Shown here in pieces: positions 55,376-64,000 of a stretch of DNA of 64,000 nucleotides; position 1 is the stretch's first letter; each line of letters starts with the position of its first letter. The notes under the pieces are model-generated. The model saw only the letters and a list, made by a program, of their open reading frames with translations, ran no database searches and was not told the origin of the DNA. This DNA comes from JACDBE01 sp963714055 (GTDB lineage: Bacteria; Actinomycetota; Acidimicrobiia; Spongiisociales; UBA5794). A program made the translations under genes and the position numbers. The stretch spans positions 3,190,182 through 3,254,181 of the forward strand of contig OY970227.1 in NCBI GenBank assembly GCA_963714055.1, read 5' to 3'.

Positions 55376-57878
55376 ATGAGTCGTGTTATCGTAGTGGGAA
55401 ATGGAATGGTCGGCTACAAGTTTTGTGAGAAGCTACGAAGCCGGTCCAAACAGCATGAAATTATTGTCTATGGAGAGGAGCCTCGCCCTGCCTATGACCG
55501 GGTTCACTTCAGCAGCTATTTTTCCGGTTCAACTGCCGATGATCTTTTGATGGCACCTGCTTCATGGTATGTGGACAACAATGTGGAATTGTTTATAGGT
55601 GAGTTGGTAACCGAGATAAACCGGGAAAATAAGACCATTAAAACCCATACCGGCAGGGTTGATCACTATGATTACCTCGTACTGGCTACCGGATCAAGTG
55701 CATTTGTTCCGACCGTTGAAGGTGTTGAGCGACACGGCGTGTTTGTTTATCGCACCATTGAGGATCTGAACCAAATTATTGAACTACGGAAAAAAAGTAA
55801 AAAAAGCTGGCGTGTTAGGCGGAGGGTTGTTGGGACTGGAAGCTGCAAAGGCGCTGCTTGACCTGGGATTGGAAACACATGTTGTAGAATTTGCCTCACG
55901 ACTGATGCCCCGGCAGATCGATGACGCAGCGTCTTCAGTGCTTGCACATAAACTTAACCAACTCGGTATTACAATACATACCAACAAGAATACTAAAAAG
56001 ATCGCGGGCAATGGAAAGTTAGAGGGCCTTGAATTTACGGATGGAAGTTCCTTATCACTTGAAATGTTGGTGATCTCTGCGGGTATTCGTCCGCGCGATG
56101 AACTCGCAAAGGCAAACGGCATAAAAATTCATGCAAAGGGTGGTGTATTGGTGGATAACCAGCTTCGTACTAACGATGAATCCATCTTTGCCATCGGGGA
56201 AGTGGCCGTACACAATAATATGATTTACGGATTGGTCGCACCGGGATATGAAATGGCCGATATCGTTGCCAAACAAATTGCCGGCGATGCTTCAAGGCAA
56301 TTTACCGGTTTTGACATGTCGACCAAGCTGAAACTCATTGGCGTTGACGTGGCAAGTTTCGGAGATCCTTTTGGTGAAGCGGCCGGCTGCGTTCCTATTG
56401 CTTTCCAGGACAAACGTAACGGTGTATATAAGCGCATAAACATTTCGGAAGATGGAAAATATTTACTGGGCGGTATTCTTATCGGTGATGCCAGTCAATA
56501 TAATATCTTCCATCAGATGGTGGTTAATAAAATGCTTTTACCAGCGCAGCCGGAATCATTAATTATAGGTACCGGTGGAAAGACCGAGGTAGAAGGAGCC
56601 GGTGTAAAAGTCTTCCTGACACGGCGCAGATTTGTTCTTGCGAAAATATTTCCAAAGGTGACTTAGTTTGTCAAGTAACGGATCACGGAGCAACAACCGT
56701 CGACGACCTTAAAAAGAAAACAAAAGCTTGCACGGGTTGTGGCGGATGTACGCCCATGGTCAACGATATTTTAAAAATCACCCTTGAGTCATTGGGTCAT
56801 AAAGTAAAGAAAACGCTTTGTGAACACTTCGATTATTCACGTCAGGAGTTGTATGATATTATCAAGGTAAAAGGCATCAGAACTTACGACATTCTGCTGA
56901 GCACTACTGGAAAAGGTGATGGCTGTGAAATTTGCAAACCTGCCGTAGCTTCCCTGCTGGCCAGCATTTGGAATGAACTGATTGCAGAACAAGATACCAT
57001 TCAGGATACCAATGACCGTTACCTGGCGAACATTCAACGCGGCGGTACCTACTCGGTCGTGCCCCGCATCGCAGGTGGAGAAATTACGCCTTCAAAACTT
57101 ATGGCTATTGGAAGGATTGCCCAGAAATATGGCTTATATACCAAGATTACCGGTGGCCAGCGAATCGACATGTTCGGTGCGCGAGTAGATCAGCTTCCAG
57201 AAATATGGGAAGAATTAATTAACGAAGGTTTTGAAAGCGGCCACGCCTATGGAAAAGCGCTTCGCACCATAAAAAGCTGTGTAGGCTCTACGTGGTGCCG
57301 GTATGGTGTTCAGGACTCTGTCTCATTCGCCATCTTCGTCGAAGAGCGGTACAAAGGACTACGGGCACCTCATAAGTTGAAAGGCGCTGTTTCAGGATGT
57401 ATTCGCGAGTGCGCGGAAGCCCAATCAAAAGACTTTGGAATTATTGCGACAGAAAAAGGCTGGAATCTTATACGTATGTGGAAATGGTGGCGCTCGTCCT
57501 CAACACGCTAAGTTGCTGGTAAATGACGTGGATACCGAGACCTGTGTGAAGTTGATCGATCGTTTCCTCATGTTTTATATCAAGACCGCTGATCCGCTAA
57601 CACGTACAGCCACCTGGTTAAATAAAATGGAAGGAGGCCTTGATTACCTACGTGACGTCATTGTCAACGATTCGCTGGGAATCGGCGAGGAGCTTGAAAT
57701 GGAAATGAAGGAACTGATTGCCAACTATCATTGCGAGTGGAAAAAGGTAGTGGAGAACCCTGCTCTAAGAGAACGGTACAGACATTTCATCAACGACGAC
57801 GACCAAGATTCAACGCTCTCATTTGTAGAGTTGAGAGATCAAAAAATCCCTATTGACTGGAATAAAAAAATAAAATGA
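55376..57878 (+). CDS. nirB: Nitrite reductase (NADH) large subunit, three frameshifts
   Basis: About 833 residues, the length of NirB. FAD domain RVIVVGNGMVGYKFCEKL, NAD domain KAGVLGGGLLGLEAAKALL (after a break near 55797), BFD-like [2Fe-2S] part CENISKG...CTGCGGCTP (break near 56610), siroheme/4Fe-4S motifs SCVGSTWCRYG and GCIRECAEAQSKD, and the end YVCGNGGARPQHAKLL (break near 57468). Reduces nitrite to ammonium. Confidence 0.92.
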
Positions 57879-57885
57879 TTGACCT

Positions 57886-58305
57886 ATGATGGATGGAATA
57901 ACTAATTCAAACCTTGCAAAGCACCTATCTACGATGGACTTGGTAAATAATATATCAACTCAGCATAATAACATTAAAGTTTGGTTCAAAGCAGCCCGTG
58001 TACAAGATTTTCCGGAAAATGGCGGCGCTTGTGTAAAGTATAAAGACTTGCAGGTGGCGGTTTTCAATTTTTCAAGGAGAAACGAATGGTATGCCTGTCA
58101 AAATTTGTGTCCTCATAAAATGCAAATGGTGTTGTCGCGTGGGATGATCGGATCTCTTCAGGGAGAGCCGAAAATCGCATGCCCTTTTCACAAAAGGACT
58201 TTTTCACTTAAAACCGGAGAATGTCTGAACGCGGAGGAATGTAATATTACCGTTTATCCCGTTCGCATAGAAAATGGTTACGTTCATATCGGCTTCACAG
58301 CCTGA
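57886..58305 (+). CDS. nirD: Nitrite reductase small subunit, Rieske-type
   Basis: About 139 residues; Rieske ligands in CPHKMQMVLSRG and CPFHKRTFSLKTGE. Follows nirB by 8 nt. Confidence 0.9.
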   Translation: MMDGITNSNLAKHLSTMDLVNNISTQHNNIKVWFKAARVQDFPENGGACVKYKDLQVAVFNFSRRNEWYACQNLCPHKMQMVLSRGMIGSLQGEPKIACPFHKRTFSLKTGECLNAEECNITVYPVRIENGYVHIGFTA

Positions 58306-58428
58306 CCTTCGTAATCTAAATTTCTTCGATAACATTGCCCAGGCAAATTCTGCAATTCATTTAAAATCGAAATTAAAACGTCTTGCGTCATAGTGGAGAT
58401 GACCTGGCCTATGTAACTTCGCATCCAA

Positions 58429-60274
58429 ATGACTCTAGATTTTAATCCGGAAAGTAAACTGACTTTCAATCGCTTTAGCAAATTAGGCGTGTGGTACATC
58501 TCTGCGCTAAGTGTAATCGCTACAGTATCTATTGTCGGTCAGTTCCTCATTCAGGATCACCTGCGAAATCAAACCAGCGATTCAAGAGTTGTTAATCTCG
58601 CGGGAACCCAACGGTATAAAAGTCAGTGGATCGTTAAAATGTCTTTGCTCGTTTATACTGACATTGATCATAAACATTTTCCGGACAAAATCAGCACACT
58701 TACAAATTTGCTTGAGCAATGGAAAGCTGGTCATTACGGATTGCAACATGGAGATGCAAAGTTAAATCTTCCAGGCGCTAACAGTGAAAAGGTGATCAGC
58801 ATGTTTAAGGATCTCGAGCCTTATTTCATGAATGTTTATAACAGTGCTAATCATATCATAGAATATAAAAAGGGAAATCTGTCTGATACAACAGACCTTA
58901 ACGCAAACCTTAACGACACTGCTGGACAATGAAACAATTTTTCTTCGAAAAATGGATGACATTGTTTTCCAGTATGATGCTGAAGCACGAGCGAAGGTTG
59001 CTACGCTGAGCAAGCTCGAATACATTTTGATGTTTGTTTCCATTGTTGTGATCCTCTTGGAAATACTTTTCGTGTTTCGACCGACAACTGTTCAGGTAAA
59101 TAAAACCGTCAATCAATTGATTACATCTGAAAAAAATGCCAAGCAGCTTAGCAAGGAAATTGGCGCTTTATATACGTCATTGGAAAAATCCTACGAACAG
59201 ATATCCAACATCAACCTACCCGTTGAAAACCCTCGCCTTTTTGCAAAGGCGGACAAGGGAGGTAACATCACGTTCGTCGCGGATTTGATGGAAGAACTTT
59301 CAAAAAGAGAAATAAAAGAAACGGGAATGCCGCTCTCCCAACTTTTCGAAGGAATGGAGAATCCGGGGGATTGGATGGATGAAGTGGTTGATACTGTTTC
59401 GGAAGGTAATCATTGGCAGGGAGAAGTTTATTTTCACGATGCAAGAGGAGGAGATTGCTGGATCGACATGACCATAACGCCCGTGTACAATGAACAAAAC
59501 GATATAGAAGAACTTCTTATCCTGGGTACCGATCTGACCATGCGCAAACAGGCCGAACGGAACATGAATGTAAAAAGCAGGGCGGAAATCGAAAAGAAAA
59601 TAAACCAGCAGAAATTTCGTTCAGTCTTGATTCTTGAAGGCCAGGAAGAAGAACGCAAACGTATTGCCATGGATATTCACGACGGCATCGGGCAAATGCT
59701 GACGTCTTTAAAATTTCAAATCGAATCCATCAATTTAAAGGAGAGTGAAAAGGCACAAACCAAGATTTCTGAGATTGATGTGCTCATCAAACAAATCATC
59801 AAAGAGGTCCGAAAAGTCACCTTTAACCTGAAACCAACTGTACTCGGTGACTACGGACTCCAGGCGGCCCTGAATGTTTTTATCCAGGAAATTGGAAAAC
59901 TTATCGATATTAAATTAATTTATAAAACCGAAGGTGAGTTGTACCGGCTTCCTCAAAAAATTGAGAATAACATCTTCAGGATTATTCAGGAGGCCATTAA
60001 CAATGCAATCAAATACTCGGAAGCAGAGATTATTGAAGTATTTCTCCGTCAGTCAGATAATGATTTGACCATTATGGTGAAGGACGCAGGAAAGGGTTTT
60101 GATCCTAAAATTGTGGAAGCCCGAAGCGTTAATATTGAGTCCGGTCGTGGTTTTTTCAATATGTACGAACGAACTGAATATGTAAATGGACGACTGGAGA
60201 TAATTTCCGATCCGGGTAAAGGCACAACGGTGCAGTTGACTGTTCCGATGCGCAATGCTGTACTAGTAGACTAA
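58429..60274 (+). CDS. NarX-like sensor histidine kinase, one frameshift
   Basis: N-terminal TM1 (about 20-41), then periplasmic D51-SRVVNLAGTQRYKSQ, which resembles the nitrate-binding P-box of NarX/NarQ, then a break near 58920 (LDNETIFLRKMDD), TM2 (EYILMFVSIVVILLEILFVF), a PAS domain with DLTMRKQAERN and a HisKA_3 domain (RIAMDIHDGIGQMLTSLKF) and HATPase (NNAIKYSEAEI, GRGFFNMYERTEY). Next to nirBD, so nitrate/nitrite sensing is likely. Confidence 0.85.
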
Positions 60275-60288
60275 ATGCTTTGAATACT

Positions 60289-60942
60289 ATGGAAAAAATA
60301 AGTGTAGTTTTAGCTGACGATCATGTGCTGGTGCGCAAGGGGATTAAAGCTATGCTTGAGTCCGATACAGAAATCAACGTGGTAGGCGAAGCCAGTAACG
60401 GAGTGGAAGCTTTACAAGTAGCAGGTGCGTTAAAACCCAACATTCTTATTCTTGACATCCGAATGCCTGAAATGACTGGGCTGGAAGCTGCGGCCAAATT
60501 GGATACTTTTGCACCCACAACAAAAGCAGTGATTCTTTCCATGCATGACTCAGAAGAGTACGTGCTACAGGCGCTCGACGCAGGGGCATATGGCTATTTA
60601 TTAAAGGACACGGACAAGAACGAATTTGTCAAGGCCCTCAAACAAATCCACTCCGGCAACAAATATTTTAGTGGTGCGGTATCGAACGTGTTAGCCAACA
60701 GGTTGCTTAAAACAAAAACCCCCACCCGTCCTGCCCTCATTGAAGACCCATATAGTCTAACACGCAGAGAAAAAGAAATTTTACGTATGGTAATCGATGG
60801 TCAACACAACAAACAGATATCAGAATCCTTCGGTAAGAGCGTGCGCACCATAGAGACACATCGGTTCAATATCATGAAGAAATTAGGGGTGAATAATGCC
60901 ATTGATATGGTGAATAAGGCTGTAAAGGAGAATTTGGTTTAG
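60289..60942 (+). CDS. NarL/FixJ-type response regulator
   Basis: About 217 residues; receiver VLADDHVLVRKGIKAML with phospho-Asp in ILILDIRMPEMTG, and a LuxR HTH LTRREKEILRMVIDGQHNKQ. Partner of the preceding kinase; presumably regulates nir genes. ATG 60289 preferred over TTG 60280. Confidence 0.92.
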   Translation: MEKISVVLADDHVLVRKGIKAMLESDTEINVVGEASNGVEALQVAGALKPNILILDIRMPEMTGLEAAAKLDTFAPTTKAVILSMHDSEEYVLQALDAGAYGYLLKDTDKNEFVKALKQIHSGNKYFSGAVSNVLANRLLKTKTPTRPALIEDPYSLTRREKEILRMVIDGQHNKQISESFGKSVRTIETHRFNIMKKLGVNNAIDMVNKAVKENLV

Positions 60943-60945
60943 TCC

Positions 60946-60987
60946 GTTATCAGTTATCAGTTAATCGTTATCAGTTATCAGTTTTTT
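60946..60987. repeat. Short tandem GTTATCA repeats
   Basis: GTTATCAGTTATCAGTT twice, 4 nt apart, directly after the regulator gene. No gene in 60943-61141. Confidence 0.6.
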
Positions 60988-61141
60988 CACCCATCCGTTG
61001 GTCGTGTCGACCGATTCTGAAATTCAATGCCGCGCTCACCGACTGGTTTCCTGCATTCACCTACTGCCTTCCTTTACCTGCCTATTAGCAATACCCGCAA
61101 ACGAGGATTCTCCCGTTATTTGAATCATAAATCAAGCAAAA

Positions 61142-61900
61142 ATGGAAACTCAAAACAGCAATAAAAATCTTGAACCCATAAAGAATGACGGATTTAACAA
61201 AGGCCGCGCATTGGGTGGTTTAATCGTCGTCGCCGTGGGTACAGTGCTCCTGGCGAAGCAAGTAGGCGTGGATTTCCCTTATTGGTTTTTTTCATGGCCT
61301 ATGCTACTCATAGCGATCGGTGTTTATCTTGGATTCCGTCATTCATTCAGGAATCTGGGATGGTTGTTTCCGACGGCCATAGGCTCGGTTTTTTTGATAA
61401 ACGACATTATTCCTGAACTTGAATTAAAACAATTCCTATGGCCCATCATCATTATCTGTATCGGCCTGGTGATGATCTTTCGTCCGCGCGGACGAAATCG
61501 AGGTGCGGAATATTGGAAACAACGGTATAACCAGGGGAACAATTCGGAGTATCTTTCAAACAATGCTTTTGAAACGGTAACGATCTTCGGCGGTGACAAG
61601 AAACAAATCATCTCCAAAGATTTTAAAGGCGGTGAAAGCGTGTGTGCTTTTGGTGGCGTCGAAATAAACTTAACACAATCTGATATTAATGGAACCGCAG
61701 AAATTGAAGTAGTACAAATGTTTGGCGGCACAAAAATCATTGTTCCTCCACACTGGAAAGTACAGTCCGACGAGCTCGTATGCATCTTCGGAAGTCTTGA
61801 GGATAAACGTCAGGTAGCGGGCAGCACGGTTGATCCAACCAAAACGCTGGTTATAAAAGGCACATGCATCTTTGGTGGAATCGATTTGAGAAGCTTTTAA
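61142..61900 (+). CDS. LiaF-like membrane protein
   Basis: 252 residues: four TM segments (GGLIVVAVGTVLLAKQVG, WPIIIICIGLVMIFRPRG) of the LiaI-LiaF type and a C-terminal beta-rich LiaF domain (FGGDKKQIISKDFKGGES, CIFGGIDLRSF). Related proteins sense wall stress beside two-component systems, and one follows here. Confidence 0.8.
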   Translation: METQNSNKNLEPIKNDGFNKGRALGGLIVVAVGTVLLAKQVGVDFPYWFFSWPMLLIAIGVYLGFRHSFRNLGWLFPTAIGSVFLINDIIPELELKQFLWPIIIICIGLVMIFRPRGRNRGAEYWKQRYNQGNNSEYLSNNAFETVTIFGGDKKQIISKDFKGGESVCAFGGVEINLTQSDINGTAEIEVVQMFGGTKIIVPPHWKVQSDELVCIFGSLEDKRQVAGSTVDPTKTLVIKGTCIFGGIDLRSF

Positions 61901-61940
61901 AGGTATGTATATCGTTTTAATTCTTATTCAAGTATTACTT

Positions 61941-62282
61941 ATGAACTGGTACATCACAAAAATAGTATTCAACATCACGGCAGAACAAAGCAGCAATCAA
62001 TTTGACGAACAGCTGAGGTTGGTACATGCTGGAAGCAAGGAAGAAGCGTTCTTAAAGGCGCGCACGATCGGTCTTCGCGAAGAGGATACTTTTTACAACG
62101 ACAAGATGAAAGAGGTGAAGTGGGAGTTTGTTAATGTATCAGAGATCATCCCAGTGAACAACCTGGAAGATGGCACTGAATTATATTCGCGGATTCATGA
62201 AACTGCGGAAGCAACAAAGTATATTCACTTCGTTCATCAGAAAGCCATAGCCCTTCGTAAAAACTCAACTTTATTTTATTAA
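61941..62282 (+). CDS. DUF4288 protein
   Basis: About 113 residues from the ATG at 61941 (NWYITKIVFNI); AGSKEEAFLKARTIGLREED and VKWEFVNVSEI. Function unknown; an upstream in-frame start at 61905 is less likely. Confidence 0.75.
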   Translation: MNWYITKIVFNITAEQSSNQFDEQLRLVHAGSKEEAFLKARTIGLREEDTFYNDKMKEVKWEFVNVSEIIPVNNLEDGTELYSRIHETAEATKYIHFVHQKAIALRKNSTLFY

Positions 62283-62285
62283 TTA

Positions 62286-63330
62286 ATGCAAGTCCCGGGA
62301 GTTCGGAATTTCTCAACACGGTATCTGATCCTGATCTATTTCGGATGGTGGATCATCTGGATGGTTCTTCAAACACTGGTGTTGTTTAATGCCGAACTCT
62401 TAACATTGGACATAGCGATAAAAGACGCCGCGATCACCACGGTCGTGCTGGCGTTCGCGGGATACATCATGATCACCAGCATGCGATTCTATCACCCACG
62501 ACAAATTTTACAGTTGACGTGGAGTATAGGACTGGCAATCGCCTGCGTGTTCCTCATCCGCTGGATTGCAACACAGTGGCTCCAGGGAGAAGAAGGATAT
62601 CTGGAATTCCTTGAAAAGACTTTGGTGGTGCGGGGACTGTTTTCGTGGCTGATGATCAGCATCATCACCATCGTAGCCTGGGTTTGGTTCTACATACGGG
62701 GAGCAACAGGAAATTGAAAGCAGAAAGGCGACGACCGAAAAGCTGGCCCGCGAAGCCGAGTTATCATCTCTGCGACAGCAGCTTCAACCCCATTTTCTTT
62801 TTAATAGTCTGAATTCGATCAGTGCACTGATAATTCTAAAACCGGAAGAAGCACGTAAAATGATCCAGCAACTTTCGGATTTCTTACGCGGAACAATCCG
62901 GAAAGATGATCAACTGTATGTATCCCTGGAAGAAGAAATAAAACACCTGCACCTCTATCTTGAAATTGAGAAAGTACGATTTGGGCACCGCTTAAAAACG
63001 GAAATTGTTTGTCAGGACGAAGCAAAGAAAATGATGTTGCCGTCTTTATTGTTACAACCACTGGTTGAAAATGCTATTAAATTCGGCTTGTATGATACCA
63101 TTGGAGAAATCACCATTCGACTGGAAGCAAAGTCGGCAGAAAACCTTCTTCATATCCGCGTTGAAAATCCATTTGACCCTGAAACGTCACAGACAAAACC
63201 AGGTACAGGATTTGGATTAAATTCGATCCAACGGAGACTATATCTGCTTTATGGCAGAAACGATTTATTATCCACACACCAAAACTCAGTTATTTTTACC
63301 ACCGAACTTAAAATTCCCCAATCCGCATGA
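62286..63330 (+). CDS. LytS-type sensor histidine kinase, one frameshift
   Basis: Four N-terminal TM segments, a break near 62705, then REAELSSLRQQLQPHFLFNS (phospho-His), LYLEIEKVRFGHRL and LLLQPLVENAIKFGL, GFGLNSIQRRLYLLYG. Forms a pair with the LytTR regulator that overlaps its end. Confidence 0.88.
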
Positions 63331-64000
63331 TCAAGGTTATCGTTATTGATGATGAGCCGCTAGCACAAAGTATTGTCAGAGAATATCTGCAAGGTTATTC
63401 ACAGTTCCAGGTTGTACAATCCTGTAACGACGGTTTTGAGGGTGTAAAGGCCATAACACAACACAAACCCGATTTGATTTTCCTGGATATCCAGATGCCA
63501 AAGATCAATGGGTTTGAAATGCTGGAATTGATCGAACAGCCTCCCGCAGTAATTTTCACTACTGCCTTCGACGAATATGCGATCAAAGCATTCGAAGCCC
63601 ATGCGATCGACTACCTGTTGAAACCTTTTAGCAAGGAGCGTTTTGACAAGGCCATTCAAAAATGGCTGCAACAAAATAGTCAAACACAACAGAAACCTCA
63701 CGCATCGGCCTTGTTAAGCGAAGAAGTGAGACAACCAGAAGAACGCAATCGGATCGTTGTAAAGGAAGGAAGCAATATTAAAATCATTCCTGTACATGAT
63801 ATTCAGTACATCGAAGCTTACGATGATTATGTAAAGATCTTCACACAGAAGGAGATGTTCCTAAAAAAGAAGACGATGAGTTTTTATGAGCAAAGTTTAA
63901 ATCCTTCACAATTTGTGAGGGTACATCGCTCTTACATCATTGCCTTGCAACAGCTCACGAAAATTGAGCCTTTGGAAAAAGATACACACCTTGCCCTCCT
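63327..64000 (+). CDS. LytTR response regulator, 3'-partial
   Basis: ATG at 63327 overlaps the kinase stop. Receiver KVIVIDDEPLAQSIVREYL with phospho-Asp in LIFLDIQMPKINGFEML, and the start of a LytTR DNA-binding domain (NIKIIPVHDIQYIEAYDDYV, RVHRSYIIALQQL). Cut by the window end. Confidence 0.93.
   Translation, partial: MIKVIVIDDEPLAQSIVREYLQGYSQFQVVQSCNDGFEGVKAITQHKPDLIFLDIQMPKINGFEMLELIEQPPAVIFTTAFDEYAIKAFEAHAIDYLLKPFSKERFDKAIQKWLQQNSQTQQKPHASALLSEEVRQPEERNRIVVKEGSNIKIIPVHDIQYIEAYDDYVKIFTQKEMFLKKKTMSFYEQSLNPSQFVRVHRSYIIALQQLTKIEPLEKDTHLAL

Noticed and set aside
42955..64000. Horizontal transfer of a Bacteroidota block into an actinobacterium
   Set aside because: Contains outer-membrane and housekeeping genes with their own promoters, both flanking genes are cut at the join, and no mobility genes are present.

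Overview
The window is a join of two unrelated bacterial genomes. Bases 1 to about 42,957 are very GC-rich and carry an actinobacterial gene set (E1-alpha/E1-beta/E2 dehydrogenase operon, recA, rny, miaB, miaA, dapF, lexA, LysM gene, nrdR, actinobacterial-type LexA boxes, many leaderless-type promoters). I infer an uncultured actinobacterium, probably of the class Acidimicrobiia; the class is inference. From about 42,960 to 64,000 the DNA is AT-rich, with Bacteroidota traits: an LPS Kdo transferase, NarL- and LytTR-type two-component systems, DUF3667, DUF4288 and DUF6588-like proteins, and a TAnnTTTG promoter element. It looks like Cytophagales. The switch lies inside a helicase gene and an amino-acid permease, both cut off there, so a chimeric assembly is more likely than gene transfer.

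Actinobacterial part. 1-4.8 kb: RNase J (5' end outside the window), a repeat array, FtsK and a DinB-fold protein. 4.9-9.3 kb: a PabB-PabC fusion, then a formylglycine-generating enzyme directly before a sulfatase it would activate. 9.3-12.8 kb: a lone MazF-like toxin and a pyruvate or branched-chain 2-oxoacid dehydrogenase operon. 12.9-22.1 kb: methyltransferase, flavin-reductase-like protein, threonine synthase, Prs, RimO, CinA, ThpR, nitronate monooxygenase and a DtxR regulator. 22.1-30.3 kb: recA-rny-miaB-miaA-dapF, then lexA divergent from a LysM protein and nrdR, with LexA boxes plus a second LexA-independent damage-type promoter motif. 30.2-39.2 kb: a membrane protein, Dut, tRNA-Gly/Cys/Val, an acyl-CoA synthetase, NfuA, a small metallopeptidase, a polycysteine leader ORF ahead of a DUF4395-thioredoxin pair, a PGM1-like ATP-grasp ligase and tRNA-Val(CAC). 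39.2-42.96 kb: IS remnants, a PD-(D/E)XK-type nuclease and a SNF2 helicase, all with broken frames; probably a defence or mobile island at the tRNA gene.

Bacteroidota part. Truncated permease, a 1.1 kb repeat-rich spacer, saccharopine dehydrogenase family enzyme, thioesterase-like protein, Mpo1-like protein, WxcM-like protein, acyltransferase, glycosyltransferase, DUF3667 protein, RsgA and Kdo transferase. Then comes a nitrite-assimilation cluster (DUF4202, CobA, NirB, NirD) followed by a NarX-like kinase and NarL-like regulator, and finally a LiaF-like protein, DUF4288 and a LytS/LytTR pair cut by the window end.

The most interesting regulatory DNA is the leaderless polycysteine ORF at 36,086-36,172 with competing hairpins and an anti-Shine-Dalgarno segment, the 47-bp palindromic repeats placed just after stop codons, and the double damage-response promoters. 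Single-base frameshifts break many conserved genes. They are sparse up to 39 kb and dense from 39.2 kb onward, on both sides of the junction, which points to consensus errors rather than real decay.
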